A stretch of DNA of 64,000 nucleotides from Parascedosporium putredinis (taxonomy: Eukaryota; Ascomycota; Sordariomycetes; Microascales; Microascaceae). The translations under genes and the position numbers were made by a program. Location: NCBI GenBank assembly GCA_949357655.1, contig CASHTG010000017.1, forward strand, positions 2,046,001 to 2,110,000. Direction: 5' to 3'. Under the pieces are notes generated by a model, which worked only from the letters and a program-made list of their open reading frames with translations, was not told where the DNA came from and ran no database searches. Of this stretch, positions 23,057 through 36,224 are shown piece after piece (position 1 is the stretch's first letter; every line of letters begins with the position of its first letter).

Positions 23057-26000
23057 TCGATCCTTTGGGGGATGGGTGAGTGCAGGAGAGGGCGAAGCTG
23101 AGAGGATCAGTTCTCAGGAGCACTGCGTTCACGGTGTCCGACCCTGGAAGCGGCACACCCCCTGAGATGCCCCATGCAATGAGAATCTCGAAACCGTTGG
23201 GTGGGGATTCTGTACTGGTTGGAACGGGGGCATAAAGGTCGCGACGCCACTGCCCGGAGGAGTTTTTTGTTCTTCTTGCTCCCTAGGAAGAAGGATGGGG
23301 AAGGAAAAAGGGGGCTTTGCAAGAGTTCAAGACTCCAATGTTCTTTCAGCAAGGAGAGGCAAGGAAGGAGGTGTCGTTGATCGTCGCAGAGTTGCGGCTC
23401 CCCTGGTGCCTGAAGTTTTTGGTGTCGCAAGTTGTCGCTGGAGCCAATGACAGAGCTTAAATTGTGGAGATCAGGCAAATGTCAGTTTCGGACATGCTTG
23501 TTGAAGCGAGCCGAGACATGGTGCCCTTGTAATCCTATCCGAGAGCGGCAAGGAGACCCACCCGCACCTCGCCTTGCAGGTTGCACTTGCCGCTCGCCAA
23601 AGCTGCGGTGCCCCCGCCTTGCCCTTCTACTGGAACCTGAGCCAGTGTGACCTTCCTGACACGCTGGAACTCCACACAACACGAAGTACACAGTGATTTT
23701 TACACAACCACCTCGGTCAACACTGTTGGATCACAGATCATCGAGGTGAATGTTGTGCGTCGATTACAACTGCGAAGTGTGTATCGAGGTGTGCGGCGGC
23801 GGCTCTAGACTTGGTGATGAGCTGCATTTTCAACCAGGTACGAAGAAGAGCGCCCTCGAGATCGTCAAGTCTTTGCCTGAATGATCGGTGAGCATCAAAC
23901 GCGCTCTTGGCCAACCCCGCCGGCCGCTACCTGGCGCGAATTCGCTTGGTGATCTTCGTTCATTTGCTCCTACCCAGGCACCAGGCTGGCTCGAGATTGC
24001 TGATGGAGGAACAAGAACGGCGGAAGGATATGGTTGGGTTCGCGATGAAGTTTGCGGGCTGGGTATGGCGCACATTGTGCCGAATTTCCGCACCCCTTTC
24101 CAGATCCACGGGAGAGCGGCAGACTCATTGCTCTTGCTGTCAGCTCCTGACTCTCCCGTTAATACCGTCACTGAGATTATCGATCGGCCTTCCATAACCG
24201 CCGCAGCTACCGCTAAGGAGGAAGCAAGCAATCGCATTCCATCAATTTACCCTAGTCTAGTCTAGCGGCGGTATTGTTGACAGCCGTGTCAACTGAAATC
24301 TCATCCCATCCCCCTGACTAGGTTTGAATAGACAATCTCGACAAGTAGGCCGGCATCCCTTGGCGCTTACCCTAGATTTTAGATCTCTAGGATTTTTCTT
24401 TTGTTTGAAGTTTATTCCTTCCAAAGCCTAGGAAACGTGGTGTTCCTGAACCTGACTCTCCGCTAGTTTGAAGGATGCTGCTTAACTTGCTAGATCCTTT
24501 CTCAACGGCCATTCAGGTACATCCATATATTAGAAAAGCATGCTTCTATGCTTCGTCGTATTTCCTCGACGATGTTCTCCACAATTCCACGGTTGCTGTT
24601 TGAGGGGCTAGTCCAATGCGACAGTGGACGGAATGGACCCCCTTGCTGATCAGCTCTCGACCTGCCTCAGCATTGACTTTCTGGGTGCTAGGGCCACAAC
24701 CTTCTGACCAACCCCTTGGCTTCGTCCTGGCGGAAGGGGCCTGGACCGGTAGCCATCCTGGCTTCTCATTTGAAGAAGCCCATAGAGGCCGGCCAAGGGA
24801 TGTCGATGGTGGTCTAGGCCAACCCACCATCTCGCCGATTGCCGCTGCGTCATAGACGTTCTGGCCGAAGTTGCTTAAGGGATGGCAGCTGTCTCGAGTT
24901 CTGTGACAGATGCAGTCGGTGTTGAGCCCCAACCTCGCTCAGATGCCGCCATCACCGACTGCGTTCTCCCATCTCTCAGACACCACGGCTCCAGTATCCA
25001 GAGCGGAATACCGTTTCCCCAGCGCAAACAACCTTAGCTCAGACCCATGCTGCCCTTGACATCACATTCGCGTCGGAGTCTGATGCCGAGAGACTTTGAA
25101 TAATAACCATAAGCCACTGCAAGCTTATTACACTCGACCGAGATCCTGGTTGCCCCCACCTCATCTCCGAGCACCATGTCTTGCTCCACCCTCTTTCCGG
25201 TCGCCACGCGGCCGGATAGCCAACCTTTTTGCTCCGGTTTGTGTCGAAGAATGGGCGGGGCTTGTTCAGTCCGACTTTTCTTTTTCTTTTCGAAGGGATT
25301 CAACCTTTAATTAAAGTGTTGGTGAAACTCCAGCGTGAACTGTGAACTTGTGCATTCTGGGTTGACATTTCGAGCCTCGCATTTCAGTACGCGAGGCTTG
25401 ATGAGTGAAAGAGGGATCGATTTCCATTGCTCCCATGGCCCATGGAGCTGGATTGATCAAATGTGTGCGGATTAATGTCGATCTGGCGACACGGCTCCTC
25501 CCAGATTGATCCGCGCCTGTCTGTAATACGAGTACCTCCCCATACTATGAAAACCCGGTCGTGGATGGTCAACCTCCTTTTTGGTAGGCCGCGAAGAGTG
25601 CTCGCCGTGTACAACGATCATCACCTTCGCATCTCCGACATCAGCGAACACGTCTATGGATCCTCATCAAATCGCCTGCCGGTTGTGAGCCAATTACTCA
25701 CCCCGAATTGAAGAAGAAGAGAAAAAGCAATAATCGCCTCCCATCCCCTAATAATTGTACATGGCAAAGTGATATTAGCAAGCTTCTCTAACATTACGAA
25801 AACCTTGCATCCCGGACCGAAACTTAAAGTCGAGACCAAAGGAAAACAAGCTTCTCATGCTCCCTGCGACGCAACACGACACCCGATCTATCTTCAAGGG
25901 TATGGATCGTGCAGCGAATGGAGCTGGCAGGCCGGTGCACAAGCCGTGGTATTTCCTCCCAACTTTGACCTTGTTGGCTTAAAACCTCTTAATTGTCCGA

Positions 26001-27080
26001 AGAGGCGGAAGGGGGCCGCCGAAGAGGGCCTAGAACCTCAAATCTATCGCCAGACTCGGGCCTCCCCTCCTTTTCCCCTTTTTTTTTTTTTTTCTTTCTT
26101 TTCTTCTTCTTTATCCCCACTCGCTGGTTTCCGTCAACCTCATCGTGCGTTGGACAAGGAGTTGTCCAGCGTTAGCGCTGTTGAGGCCTGATACAAGCCT
26201 CGTGTTTGAGTTTGTGCTGCAGTGAGAGGGGGATGAAACGTGCGCCCTCGAGCTCGAACCTCCCTCCACCCAAAGCGACATGTAAAGGTATCATGTGTCT
26301 TTCCCAGCACTGAACGAGCGGGATCACACCCCACGTCCTATCGCATGAGGTTCCGGGTATCCGTCAGGAGGAGAGAGAGAAAAACGAAGAAGAAGAAAAA
26401 GGGGTGAAGAAGGGGTATCGAGGCAAATTTTGTCTCTTCTTTACATTAAAGAAATAGAGAAGAGTCCATGTGCAACCTTGACAGGAAACTGATTTGACGC
26501 ATCTAGTTCTCAAGCAACGCGTCAATCATCTGTGAGGGCGATAGACTTTGGCTTCGCCTCATTCCACCCACAATAATTCTCTCGCTTGCTTGCTTGAACG
26601 AGGATGTTCTGGAACGCGGTGAAACGGCCGGGATCTCATTCGCTGCACCGTAAGATTGAAGATTGTTTAACGATGAAAGCCATTCTAGCCCAGAGAGCCG
26701 ATAGGTTCCCACCGTTACTTACATACGCTTTGCTAAAGACAAAATTGTGCTGTGGGAACGCTGTTGCAGGGGACCAAACTTGGCTGCCTTTATCGTGGGC
26801 AAGCCAAGATTCCCTGTGTGGTCCGACTGTGAGGAGCTTAACCATGGTGTTGGGAGGCAGCAACCTTTCGCTTTTCCCATGAGATGACATGCGTACGCCA
26901 CTAATACTTGGCTTTACCTGAGCGCACCTTCCAGATCAAGGTGCCAAGACGACGAAAACGCGTTTGATGCTTTCTGCTTGCCTCGAGCCTCTTCTCAACG
27001 ATTACCACTTTTGTAAATGTTTCCTGGCATCATCCAAGCATTTGTCTGTCAGACTGCCAAAACATCCGTTTTGCCTTGCC

Positions 27081-27099
27081 GAAGAAGAAGAAGAAGAAG
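27081..27099. repeat. GAA trinucleotide microsatellite
   Basis: Six GAA units, followed after one interruption by three more (to about 27111). Noncoding in my reading. Confidence 0.85.
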
Positions 27100-28340
27100 C
27101 AGAAGAAGAAGGCGAAACCCTTTGATCCATCCCGTCAGCCACGCTTGTTACGAAAGCGATTGCACTGAGCTTACACGATCTTGAAAAGGGAAAAGAAAAG
27201 CCGACATACGGGCAACATTGCCAAACATGCGGCTTTTGCGGTGTATAACCCCCTTTACATCCGCAAGGGACGGCGAGTAATTCCATATACTGTTTGAAGA
27301 AACAAGTATCGAGAGGAAGGGAAGAGAGGGAGAACGACGAGAGGTGGAGTTTGGTATTGTCGACACGATTTCTCCATCCGTCGATCAATAGTTGCGCTTC
27401 ACCGCGTGATCGCCCTTGGCACACGTATCCTCCGATTGAAGTAACGAGGAGAATTGTCGTGCAATTATTGGCGAGCGTGACTCTAATGGCATTTTTCTGT
27501 TGTAACTTCTTATTCTTTCCTCCCGCCGGGTCCATCCGGGCACCTAGCGTCGTGGGGCGGATGCTTTGCCTATCAGGATCACGATCGAGGTGGGTGGGAA
27601 AATAGCAAGAGGAAGCGGGTGAGACAAGCAGTGGTAGGCTTCTGCGTGCTGCGGTGGCGTAGTTGGCTTGCGTTCTATCTCTACATGTAGGTCCTTTCTC
27701 ATGATAACATTAAAAGGACGGATCTTCATCAGTGACGAGGGCGTCCACACTTCATCGACCTGTGTCCTCCTTTCCCTTCGTTCACTGCTAATATCTTACG
27801 AGGGGTCAGCATCTCCGCGGCGCTGCCGCCACTCCGAGGTGAACCGTGATAGGTTGCAAGCTTAGGCGACAAGAGGCAGATGGGCAACTGTAGCCAAAGC
27901 CGACGGCCTCCAAGACCGAACGTCGATCTACTGGGGGTGGGAGGGAAGGGTCAGAGGCTTGGCATAGACACCTTCGTCTGCTTTGGCAGCCGGATGTCGG
28001 CTAAGCCTGAATCTTAATAAAACTATTCATCAACCGGATAGTGGTAGGCTTGTTTCAGCGAACGGCTGTCGCCTCGATGTGACTATTTCTACATATTTCC
28101 TAATCATACTCCGCGATATAATCCGCACGCCAGGCTGTAGGTAGGTACATTCGCACAACTAAACAATCAACGTCATATGTCATATACGTTCGCTATAGAA
28201 ACAAACCGAAAAACTAAACAGAATCGAGCAGACCATGTATTGGTATCCTTGCAGATTGAAAACAGAAAGACTCGGTCAACCCGGAAAGGGGGCAATGGAG
28301 ATGGGGGTGAGAGCAAGGCGACTGCGGGAAACTGCATTCC

Positions 28341-29467
28341 TTAGAGCTCCTCCGAAATGCTCGTCTCATCGCTCTTCTGGAGGAAACCGTCTACGACTCT
28401 GTCGAGGAAGGCACCGAGCCTGTAGCCGGCCTTGGCCACGAGAAGTTCGATGACAGGAGCCGCACGCTCGTAGTAGTCTCCGGATAGCTCCTTACCCTCG
28501 ATGACGATGGGACCTTCGGGGAAGACTGGTAGAGAGAAGGAGGTTGATATGTTAGAAAACTCACGAGAACTGTCACTTTTTTCTTTCTGCGACGGGGTTG
28601 CGCCGGTTGCATAGGCAGGCGAACGCAAAACTTACCATGCGTGCAGACATAGGCGTTGCATTCCCTAGACCAGGCAAGGGCAGTGGCCTCTACGTCGTTG
28701 ATGTCAAGGTCCTTGAGCCAGCTCTCCTTCTGGGCAGCATACTTGCCCTCCCTGATCTCGTAAGCTAGCTGCTCGGACCAGCGCTTGGCCATCTCGAAAG
28801 GCTTGCCCCTCCGACGGCCGTTTACGAGTTGCTCGGCGATGGAGCTGTCCCAGACGCGGTGGAGGTTGACCTCGGAGCCATGCCAGAGGACGTGGATGCC
28901 GTTGCCACCGCGGGAGACGTCCTCGTTGTGTAGTGGCTGATGGAGGTCGCCGATGAAGTGGATGACGAACTTCGCGGCGATGTTGCGGTCTCGCCAGCCT
29001 AGGGCGGGGTTGAGAGACTGGGTGGTATAGTTGGCGAGGGAGGTTACGACGCAGCCCGTCTCCTTGCAGTCGCGTTCGAGGTCGACGTTGCAGGAGAAGG
29101 GGGTTGTCCTTGGCGTCGATGAAGTGGAAGGTCTTCGTGAAGCGGCCCCAGCGGGTGTAGCGGACCGAGTCAGCCCAGGTGGCGATGTTGGCCATGTAGT
29201 CCGACGTCTCATTATAGAGGAGGTCCTTGAGGTAGGCTTCGGTGGTATTGGAGACAAAATCGGAGGCGAGGTAGGCGGATGTGATGTGGCCCAGACCTGC
29301 AGGCAAGGAGCCATGACTTGTTAGCAAATGAGGGGGTCTATGGTGAGCCAAGGAGCGAGGACGGAAGGGGTAGCGAGGTCAAGGTGAGAATAAAACATAC
29401 TTCCCCAGGCCAGAGCCTGTGGCACACCGAGAGCGCCAAGGGCGAGGAGGCTGGAAGAGAGCCTCAT
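28341..29467 (-). CDS. Secreted S1/P1-type nuclease
   Basis: A zinc-dependent single-strand nuclease/3'-nucleotidase of the S1-P1 family, exported. Exons (minus): 29467-29401, 29296-28636, 28525-28341; introns 104 and 110 nt. About 303-304 residues. The signal peptide (MRLSSSLLALGALGVPQALA) ends before Trp, the mature N-terminal zinc ligand of this family; the splice rebuilds AWGSLGHITSAYLA, adding the conserved His. Further metal-binding segments are visible: ATWADSVRY, FHFIDAKDNP, the Cys pair in VDLERDCKETGC, FIGDLHQPLHNED and GGNGIHVLWHG with NLHRVWD. The frame breaks once, at the G5 run 29099-29103, between DAKDNP and FSCNVDLERD. Either two bases lost or one gained restores it; two lost would give the DNPP spelling usual in the family. 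It is divergent from the PQ-loop transporter gene. Confidence 0.88.
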
Positions 29468-31464
29468 GATTGTGGTATGCTGTGATGTGGGATGCAAGGC
29501 TACGCCAGGAGCTATTCGAAAGAGGAACAGAGCTAAGCTCAACCGCAAGCTGCAAGAGGGGTGGGGAGATATTTATCAAGCCGAAAAGGTGGAGGAAGTG
29601 CAAGAAAGAAGGAAAAATAAATGGAGAGGGAGGAACACAGTATGTCACAAATATCAAAAGGTATTGGAAATAATAGGCTCTCGTTGGTTGTCAATGACAA
29701 TTGTGTGGTCGCGAAGGAGGGAAAGCTGGTTGCTTGAGCTTGAAAGTGAGGTGGCCGTGTTGGACGGCCTTGTCGCGCGAAGAGTTGCTGCAGAAACAAG
29801 GCAGCCGTCACCAGTCACAGGGCAAATTCGAGCCAACTTGCAGGGTGCCGCTGTAGCGAAACTCGATTGGGTTAGATGGGCTGGTTGAACATGGAGGGGC
29901 GGGACCACGGTCATTGTGTGCCCAGTCAATTCCTCAATTCGGACTTGAGTGGGCGCATGTCGACCCCACGTGAAGCTCTCAGTTGCCTGAAGCTGCTTGC
30001 TCGCCTCCCCTCTCCCCTTCATTGTGCGAGGACCTTAATTCTATATTATTTGGGTCGTGGAAGTGTACCCCTGTACCGTTGAGGTATTGTCATTCCTATC
30101 GGGTGGACAGTGTGTGATCTCAATAGTATACAGGTTTGGGGTTGATGCAAGACCCTTTGGGGGTAGAACTGTCTGTCGTCATCACGGCGTCGAAAATAGT
30201 GCGGAGAGCTTTTCACTGGATCGGATGGAGTTTACCGGGATGGGAGACGAAAAAGAAAGGGTTCTGGGGTCTCGATGATGCTGTGCAACGCGACTTGGAT
30301 CGATTGCATTGGGCTGTACCTCAGTATTTTCGCTAGTTACACGATCACGTTTTCTACACGAACCACTGCACTTGCGGAGAGGGGGTTAAAGTCAATTGTG
30401 AGGTGCGCGACGATGAAAGAGACTTGAAAGGTTCGTGGTGGCCCCAAGTGCGAAAACGTGACTCTTTGCAACCTTTCAGTCTCTCACGTTGTTCCTGTCT
30501 GGTGGATCTGCAAGATCATGTAATCTCACCCGGGTTGGGTTGGTGGTAGGGGTGGCCGATCGCGGATTACTATTCCAGGGTTTACACGACAGAGGATCAA
30601 TCCAATTGTTTTATCAATGATTACGGGTGTGGATGAATCAGGCTTGACTGACGCAGGTGTATGTGTCAGGGTAGTTAAATTGATGAGGCGGCGGACTGGG
30701 CTCTCTGATCTGATACCGGATTCAACGAATCTTAAGCAGACCTGAGTGCTTCTTCTTCCTTTCAATGTTACATGTAAGATTCGTGATTGATCGGGACCTG
30801 CTTCTAAAGCTCGCGAGGCTTGGTGGGATGCGGTCTTCCTCGACAAAGCAAGTAGCACGATGTGAGCTGGCTGTTTATTGATCACTCCCATGTCCAACGC
30901 TATCTGGTGAAATCTAACATCGCTCTGGACCGATCCCCACACCCTTGGCCTATGGGGTGGCATTTAATCCTGATTAGAATCTTCGGCTCAGCATCCCACT
31001 ATTCTCTTATCAGTAGCCGCCGCGCCTTGCGATAATAATCCGACTGGGTGTGCACGTCTCCGATTTTGGCTCTTTTTACCCCACACAAAAAGCCTCCCAC
31101 ACTGTTGAAGGGAACCCTTTTTCACCCCTGCAATCGGCAACTCCTGCATCCTGAATGACTGTGCTGCTCAATCTGTGCAGGTGACCATCACTCACCAGCC
31201 CTGCCTGTTCAAGTTCCTTGCCTTCCCTCTCCTCGACCACTGCTTGGAACAGCCAAAGCCTTGCTCTTTTCCTTCATCGTTTCTTTCCCACCTCGACCCT
31301 TTCTTGATTCTTGGTCGACGATCTCCTTCGTTCTTTGCGAATGTTCGTGCCTTATACACTTTCATAGGTCTTTGGTCCAAAAACGGAGAGAAAAATCAAA
31401 CTAAAGCTCGGCTTTGCACGGTCTTTGGAAAACCAGAGGACCCCTCCTTCCTCCACCGTCCGCA
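29468..31464. other. Divergent intergenic region
   Basis: About 2 kb between the nuclease (-) and PQ-loop transporter (+) starts, holding both promoters. The last 300 nt are pyrimidine-rich, typical of a fungal leader. A 145-codon ATG frame on the minus strand (30526-30963) is anonymous and not called. Confidence 0.5.
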
Positions 31465-32845
31465 ATGGTGTTGCCCAGCATCGCGGCCTTCGTCCAGCCG
31501 CCGACCCTGAACGAAGCCCTCTCTGGAATTTTCGGGAGTATCAGCTTAACGGCATGGATCTGTCTCCTAGTAAGTTTCTTTTTCTATTCGCATAGCCGCG
31601 GAGGGCCCCAACCCCGAACGCTCAAACGGTGTGCTCCTGCAGGACTGAGAACTCAAAACCCTGGATGGTCGCGTGGTGCTGTGGCGATGATGCTGACATC
31701 ATACTTCAATTGACTCCAGATCCCCCAACTCCTCACCAACTACAAAGCTCAGAGGGCCGACGCCCTATCAATGGGATTCCTCTTTATCTGGCTGCTCGGT
31801 GATATCACAAACCTCTCAGGTACGGTTACGGACACCCCTTTGAACTAGCCTTCTCTTCATGGCCCGCAGTCCCCTCGTCCCAGACCCCGAGCGTGGAGCA
31901 CCGCCATAGACAACAGGACATTGGAACGGTAGCTGACAAGGGAACCCGGACGATAGGTGCTCTCTTCACCAACTTGGCGCCGACCGCAATTGCCCTTGCA
32001 AGCTACTTTTGTTTGGCCGACATCATCCTCATAAGCCAAGTCCTGTACTACAATGCCAAGAATGCCCGTCTAAACAATCGCCGCGGCCGGCGATCCTCCC
32101 GCGAGGACACGATCTCACCCGACTCCACCGAGCACTCCCCTCTCCTTGGCCGGCGCCGAAGTACCTCTCTTGGTCTTCCCGGCTCTCATCGCCGGGCCGC
32201 TACCCATGAGGAGTCGACCCTTGACCCTCTTCGCAAAGTCATCACTGGCGAAGACGAGACGCCGGACTCTAACCCCTGGCTCCATAATGCCCTCGGCCTG
32301 TTCGCCGTCTATGCCGTGGGCACGCTTGGCTGGTTCATCTCCTACAAGGCTGGTGCCTGGGACACGGATCCCAACGTGGGCACCTCACCTCCTCTTGCCG
32401 AGGATGAGCCTGCTTACCAGATTGGAACCGTGCTTGGCTACATAAGCGCACTTTGCTACCTCTGGTAAGGCGGCACCGCTGCAACGAGCAAATCTTCAAA
32501 CATTAGGCTAACTCGGGGTTCCCGCTAGTGCTCGTGTGCCCCAGATAATCAAGAATTACCGTGATAAGTCATGCGAAGGTGAGCCTCCTCAAATTGATGA
32601 TCATGTCGCCCCACGCTCCCGATCACTAACGCGTATTTCCTAGGTCTTGCCCTGCTCTTTTCCTGCTTTCCATTACTGGAAATACCGCGTATGGGCTCAG
32701 CCTTCTCACCTACTCCCAAGAACCCAAGTACCTCCTCACGGCGCTGCCCTGGCTTCTAGGCTCTCTTGGCACAGTCATCGAGGACTGCGTCATCTTTGTG
32801 CAGTTCGAATCTATGCTCCTGCTTCCTAGTCTTCCTGCTACTTGA
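31465..32845 (+). CDS. PQ-loop vacuolar cationic amino-acid transporter, YPQ1/PQLC2-like
   Basis: A seven-helix PQ-loop transporter of the vacuole or lysosome membrane that moves cationic amino acids. Five exons: 31465-31569, 31720-31819, 31957-32464, 32529-32578, 32644-32845; introns 150, 137, 64 and 65 nt. About 321 residues. PQ-loop 1 is in LLIPQLLTNYKAQRADALSM, with FIWLLGDITNL after it; PQ-loop 2 is in CARVPQIIKNYRDKSCEG. Between them is a long hydrophilic Arg/Ser-rich loop (about residues 100-165), as in fungal YPQ proteins. The last exon is out of frame at TTTT 32658-32661: adding one T gives LALLFFLLSITGNTAYG and an open frame through the final helix (LPWLLGSLGTVIED) to TGA 32845. Convergent with EGD2. 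Confidence 0.88.
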
Positions 32846-33740
32846 AGAGTTCATGGCTACGCGTGGCCTTGGCTAGGAACGGAGCCTGGTTATCCCCCGC
32901 CGCCGCCATTTGCCCCCTTCTCTTTTTCTTTTGGTACCTTTCTTCTTTTTCTTTTCCGGCATCAAGTTGACTTGCTTCCTGCATCAACTCTTGGGCGTCT
33001 ATTGAAGGTCATAGTAGCTTGGCCCCCTTTGTCCTTTTTTTCCTTTTTTCTTTTTCTTTCTCTTTTCAGGTTAACTGTTGTCCACTTGGTTGGTTCGGGT
33101 TAGGAGCATCTTTCTCTACATCATGGATGCCTGTGTATCTCATGGTACCGACTTTACGTCGTGAATGTGATTGCCCTTCATATCTACATAGAGGCTCCAA
33201 CGGAGCTCGGATGGGCAGAGTAATGACATTGATATAATATCAACATATGCGTATCTTATAACATAATGTGGCCATGTGCCAACATAGTTGTCGCAGCTGC
33301 TGTGATCGTTGCGGATTCTTGGGACCGTCGCCGACGCTGAGGTGATGGGTGGACAGGATGAGTCCCAGCTTTGATTTTACAACGTACTGAGGCTTCTCAC
33401 GCTCCTACCTCCCCCATTACTAGCAAACATTCATACACGGAGTGACACAAGGTAAGAGATGGTTTTCAACCAACACCCGAGAGGCGTGGTCTGTTTAATC
33501 CCCCAAGATTTCTAACCCCTCCCACGAGGAGCGAATAATAAGAAAAGATGTAGGAAAAAGTTTGTTTTGAAAACCCAATCCGGCTATAAGCAGCGCAAAA
33601 CCCCGGTCTCGTCCGTCATGGGAAACAAGACCGTCCGCGCATCGTGTGAACACGATTTATTTATCTCCCTCTTCCTCCCCTGTGATGTTCCTACCACCGC
33701 TGCAGGTCCCTCCTCCTCCTCACCCTGACAAGCCCTGGTG
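32846..33740. other. 3' flank between convergent genes
   Basis: About 0.9 kb between the transporter and EGD2 stops. It contains CT-rich tracts at 32925-32960 and 33030-33070. No gene seen. Confidence 0.6.
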
Positions 33741-34615
33741 CTAGATACTCAGTGCCATGATGGAGTTGACGATATCGTTATCGTTCTCCTTGAGGGCCTT
33801 GACAGCCTTGTTTCGGGAGACGTTGGCCTGGGTCATGACGAGCTCGATGTCCTTGTCCTCGATGCCCTCGGAATCAACCTCCTCCTCGTCTTCCTCCTCC
33901 TTCTTATCATCCTCGGCTACCTCCTTGCCCTTGCCGGAGTCACCGTGGTTGTGGCCGGAGTGGTCCTCCTGAGCCGCGGCATGAGCGAGCTGGGAAGCGG
34001 CGGCCTGCTGGGCGGCAGCGTTGATGTCCTCGATCTTGGCGTCACCGAAAACACTGCATTCGGGATGTGAGTTGAAGAGCGACAATGGAAAACGGAGACC
34101 GGTGCGCATGTTATGAGCTAGGTAGGTCTCGGTCTTGGAAAGAAATGACGGGAGGTGCTTTGGTACATCTATGGTAAGACTTACATGTAGGTGTTGCTGT
34201 TGGGGGACTTGTAGACCTCGGGCTGGTTGATGACGAAGAGGATCTATATCAGGCAGAAGGCCATATTAGCAACCGTGCTCTGGTACCCCGAGAAGGGATG
34301 TTATCATCGGTGAGAAGTCTCATCGATCATCTAGCCTTGATGTTGTAGCCAGGCGGCAAGGTGACTCACGTTCTTGGGGCGGCGGAGAGTGACACGGGTG
34401 ATTCCGGGGACGCGGGTCAAGTGAAGCTTCTCAATAGCCTTGCGAGCCTTCTTCTCGTTGCGGGAGAGGACGAGACCGCTGGAGCCGGCGGGGAGGTCGC
34501 CTCCGACCTCCTCGACGTCAGAGTCATCGTCGCTGACATCATCCTCCTGCTCCTCGACGGTGGTGTTCTTGGTGGGCTCGTCGGCAGGGAGCTCCTCGAC
34601 ACGGGGGTTCGCCAT
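33741..34615 (-). CDS. EGD2: Nascent polypeptide-associated complex subunit alpha
   Basis: Alpha-NAC binds near the ribosome exit tunnel with beta-NAC and shields nascent chains. Exons (minus): 34615-34370, 34243-34185, 34053-33741; introns 126 and 131 nt. 205 residues, close to the usual fungal length. An acidic N-terminal region ([17 protein letters not shown]) precedes the NAC domain, which has the basic ribosome-contact stretch [16 protein letters not shown] and then [20 protein letters not shown] across the first splice. A charged Lys/Glu linker and a C-terminal UBA domain follow ([20 protein letters not shown]...[12 protein letters not shown]). The frame is fully intact. Confidence 0.96.
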
Positions 34616-35661
34616 CTTGGATGATTGGGGTTTCGGGAGGTTTGGAGAAGGAAATCTGCACGGTAGAAAGGAAAATCGACATAAATTGCCTTGTCAGCCT
34701 AGGTTCAATGAATTTGTACAACCCCGTCCCTCATTTTAATGCCATCCCCATCCTAGCCTTATATTGTCTTTCGGTGGCCTCGCCTTCCTGAAGCTTCCGC
34801 AGTGCTCTCAATCTCTTGGTCGGCATCGGGGGCCAATTACTGGGCTGACTCTAGCTTCAATTGCCTACGGCTTCCTCCTCCTTGTCACAATTGGAGTCCG
34901 AAGTTTAGGGACGCTTACCGGATACGAATTCGGAGATGTAGGGTTGGCCGGGAGGGAGCCGTTCGTTCGTTGAATGGGCGGGAGTTTGGGGTGGATTGGA
35001 GGTGATGGGTTGGAAAACTCTCCAAAAGCCCAAAAATCTAGGGCTTGGTACGTACTCTCCCACTGTTTCTTGACAATCACCAATTCCTGGTCGGCACAAC
35101 GAAATCTGGATTATGTAAGCACACCCGATAGCGGGATGTTGAGTCGCAGGCAGCTCCAACTTAAGCCCACCTAGCAGAGGTGAATTATGTTTTACGAAAT
35201 TGGCAGCGCGACGAAGTGATGGCGTTCATTTCGTCACAGTCACAGGCCAGCGCTGTGCGATGGCCTGGCTTCAGCTATACATGCATACATTGCTCACAGG
35301 GCGGGAATTATTCTGTGTACCGTAGTGTTTAACCGCTTTCCTTTTGTAGCGCAGAATTTCATGACTCTTGTTTGCCGTTTTGACGCCGTTCATCTGCGAT
35401 GAATATGACATACAAGCCTTCCAAAACGGAGTTAACGAGAAGCAGGCAACTCCTGCGTTGCCATGCCGATGCAGTCCTGACCCATCTAAAACCAGGCTTT
35501 GTCCTTTCATCCACTGCTAACGCCCCTATTTTCCACCCCCAGCGCGAACGGCGGGAAAACGAGATTCGATGCTGATTGCTGTTCCCGCAAGGGCTCCGAA
35601 AGCAAGTCCAGTCCCGAGTACCGCCGCGTAGTTGAGTTGAAGAAGTTTGAGAAGAGAGAAT
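34616..35661. other. Intergenic between EGD2 and eL14
   Basis: About 1 kb containing the EGD2 promoter and the eL14 3' flank, both genes on the minus strand. No gene seen. Confidence 0.6.
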
Positions 35662-36224
35662 TTACGCCTTAGCCCTAATCTTCGCGAGCACGCGTCGCTC
35701 CTCGAACCTCCTCTGCTTCTTGAGCCTCATGACCTTGAATCGGTCGAAGTCGGTGAGAGCCTGTCGGCGCTGGATCTGTTGTCGGCGCTTGGCCCAGTTG
35801 GTCTGCTCCCACTTGGAATCGATCTCGTTCTTCTCCCAGAACTTCTGGACGGTGGGGGTGCGGGCACCACGGGGAGGCCGTCGACGACTAGGGAGGTGAT
35901 GAGAGCCCTGGAAAGGCTGGCGGCGTGGCGGGGAACGGCACCAGACTTGGCGGGTCCGTCAACGAGAACCTGCAATGCATCTTGTCAACCAAAACTTCTC
36001 TCTTGATCCCGGCAATATCTCCTCCTGATTTCGCATTTTGGATGCAGTAGCACCCTGCGCATCTCTTGTCTTAACTAGCTCTTTAGAAAACGTACTCGCT
36101 TGTGGTCGATGATCTCGACGATGGCGGCAAGGCGGCCAGCGTAGGGGCTGTCACCCTGGAGGAGGATAACACGGCCAACCTCGACGAGGCGCCAGTTAGA
36201 TTCCGTGATCGAAGCTTCACCCAT
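35662..36224 (-). CDS. RPL14: 60S ribosomal protein L14 (eL14)
   Basis: A structural protein of the large ribosomal subunit. Exons (minus): 36224-36096 (43 codons) and 35969-35662, intron 126 nt. 145 residues after one correction. The N-terminal KOW-like part ([20 protein letters not shown]) is followed, across the splice, by [19 protein letters not shown] and then [20 protein letters not shown], and the C-terminus is strongly basic ([20 protein letters not shown]). The frame breaks at GGGG 35871-35874 (plus strand); one added base links VVDGLP to [15 protein letters not shown] and keeps the reading open to TAA at 35662. An interrupted sole copy of a core ribosomal gene is not credible biologically, so I treat it as an assembly error. 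Confidence 0.94.

Larger units (their letters stand above)
21799..28340. other. Large gene-poor interval (6.5 kb)
   Basis: The first few hundred bases are promoter and leader of the repeat-protein gene. Beyond that I see no supportable gene. Contents: a long hairpin at 23014-23056, a T-rich tract at about 26080-26115, a purine tract at 26370-26400 and a (GAA)6 microsatellite at 27081-27099. Frames of 90-180 codons occur on both strands but are mutually overlapping and anonymous. Confidence 0.5.

Noticed and set aside
23830..24265. Overlapping open frames of 125-135 codons on opposite strands
   Set aside because: Both strands are equally open, neither has a clear ATG start or family resemblance; probably base-composition effect.
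27640..27710. tRNA-like start (GGTGGCGTAGTTGG...)
   Set aside because: It resembles a tRNA 5' half, but no T-arm (GGTTCGA-type) or matching 3' acceptor strand follows.
30526..30963. 145-codon ATG frame on the minus strand in the nuclease/transporter divergent region
   Set aside because: Anonymous sequence without motif or codon bias; lies where two promoters are expected.
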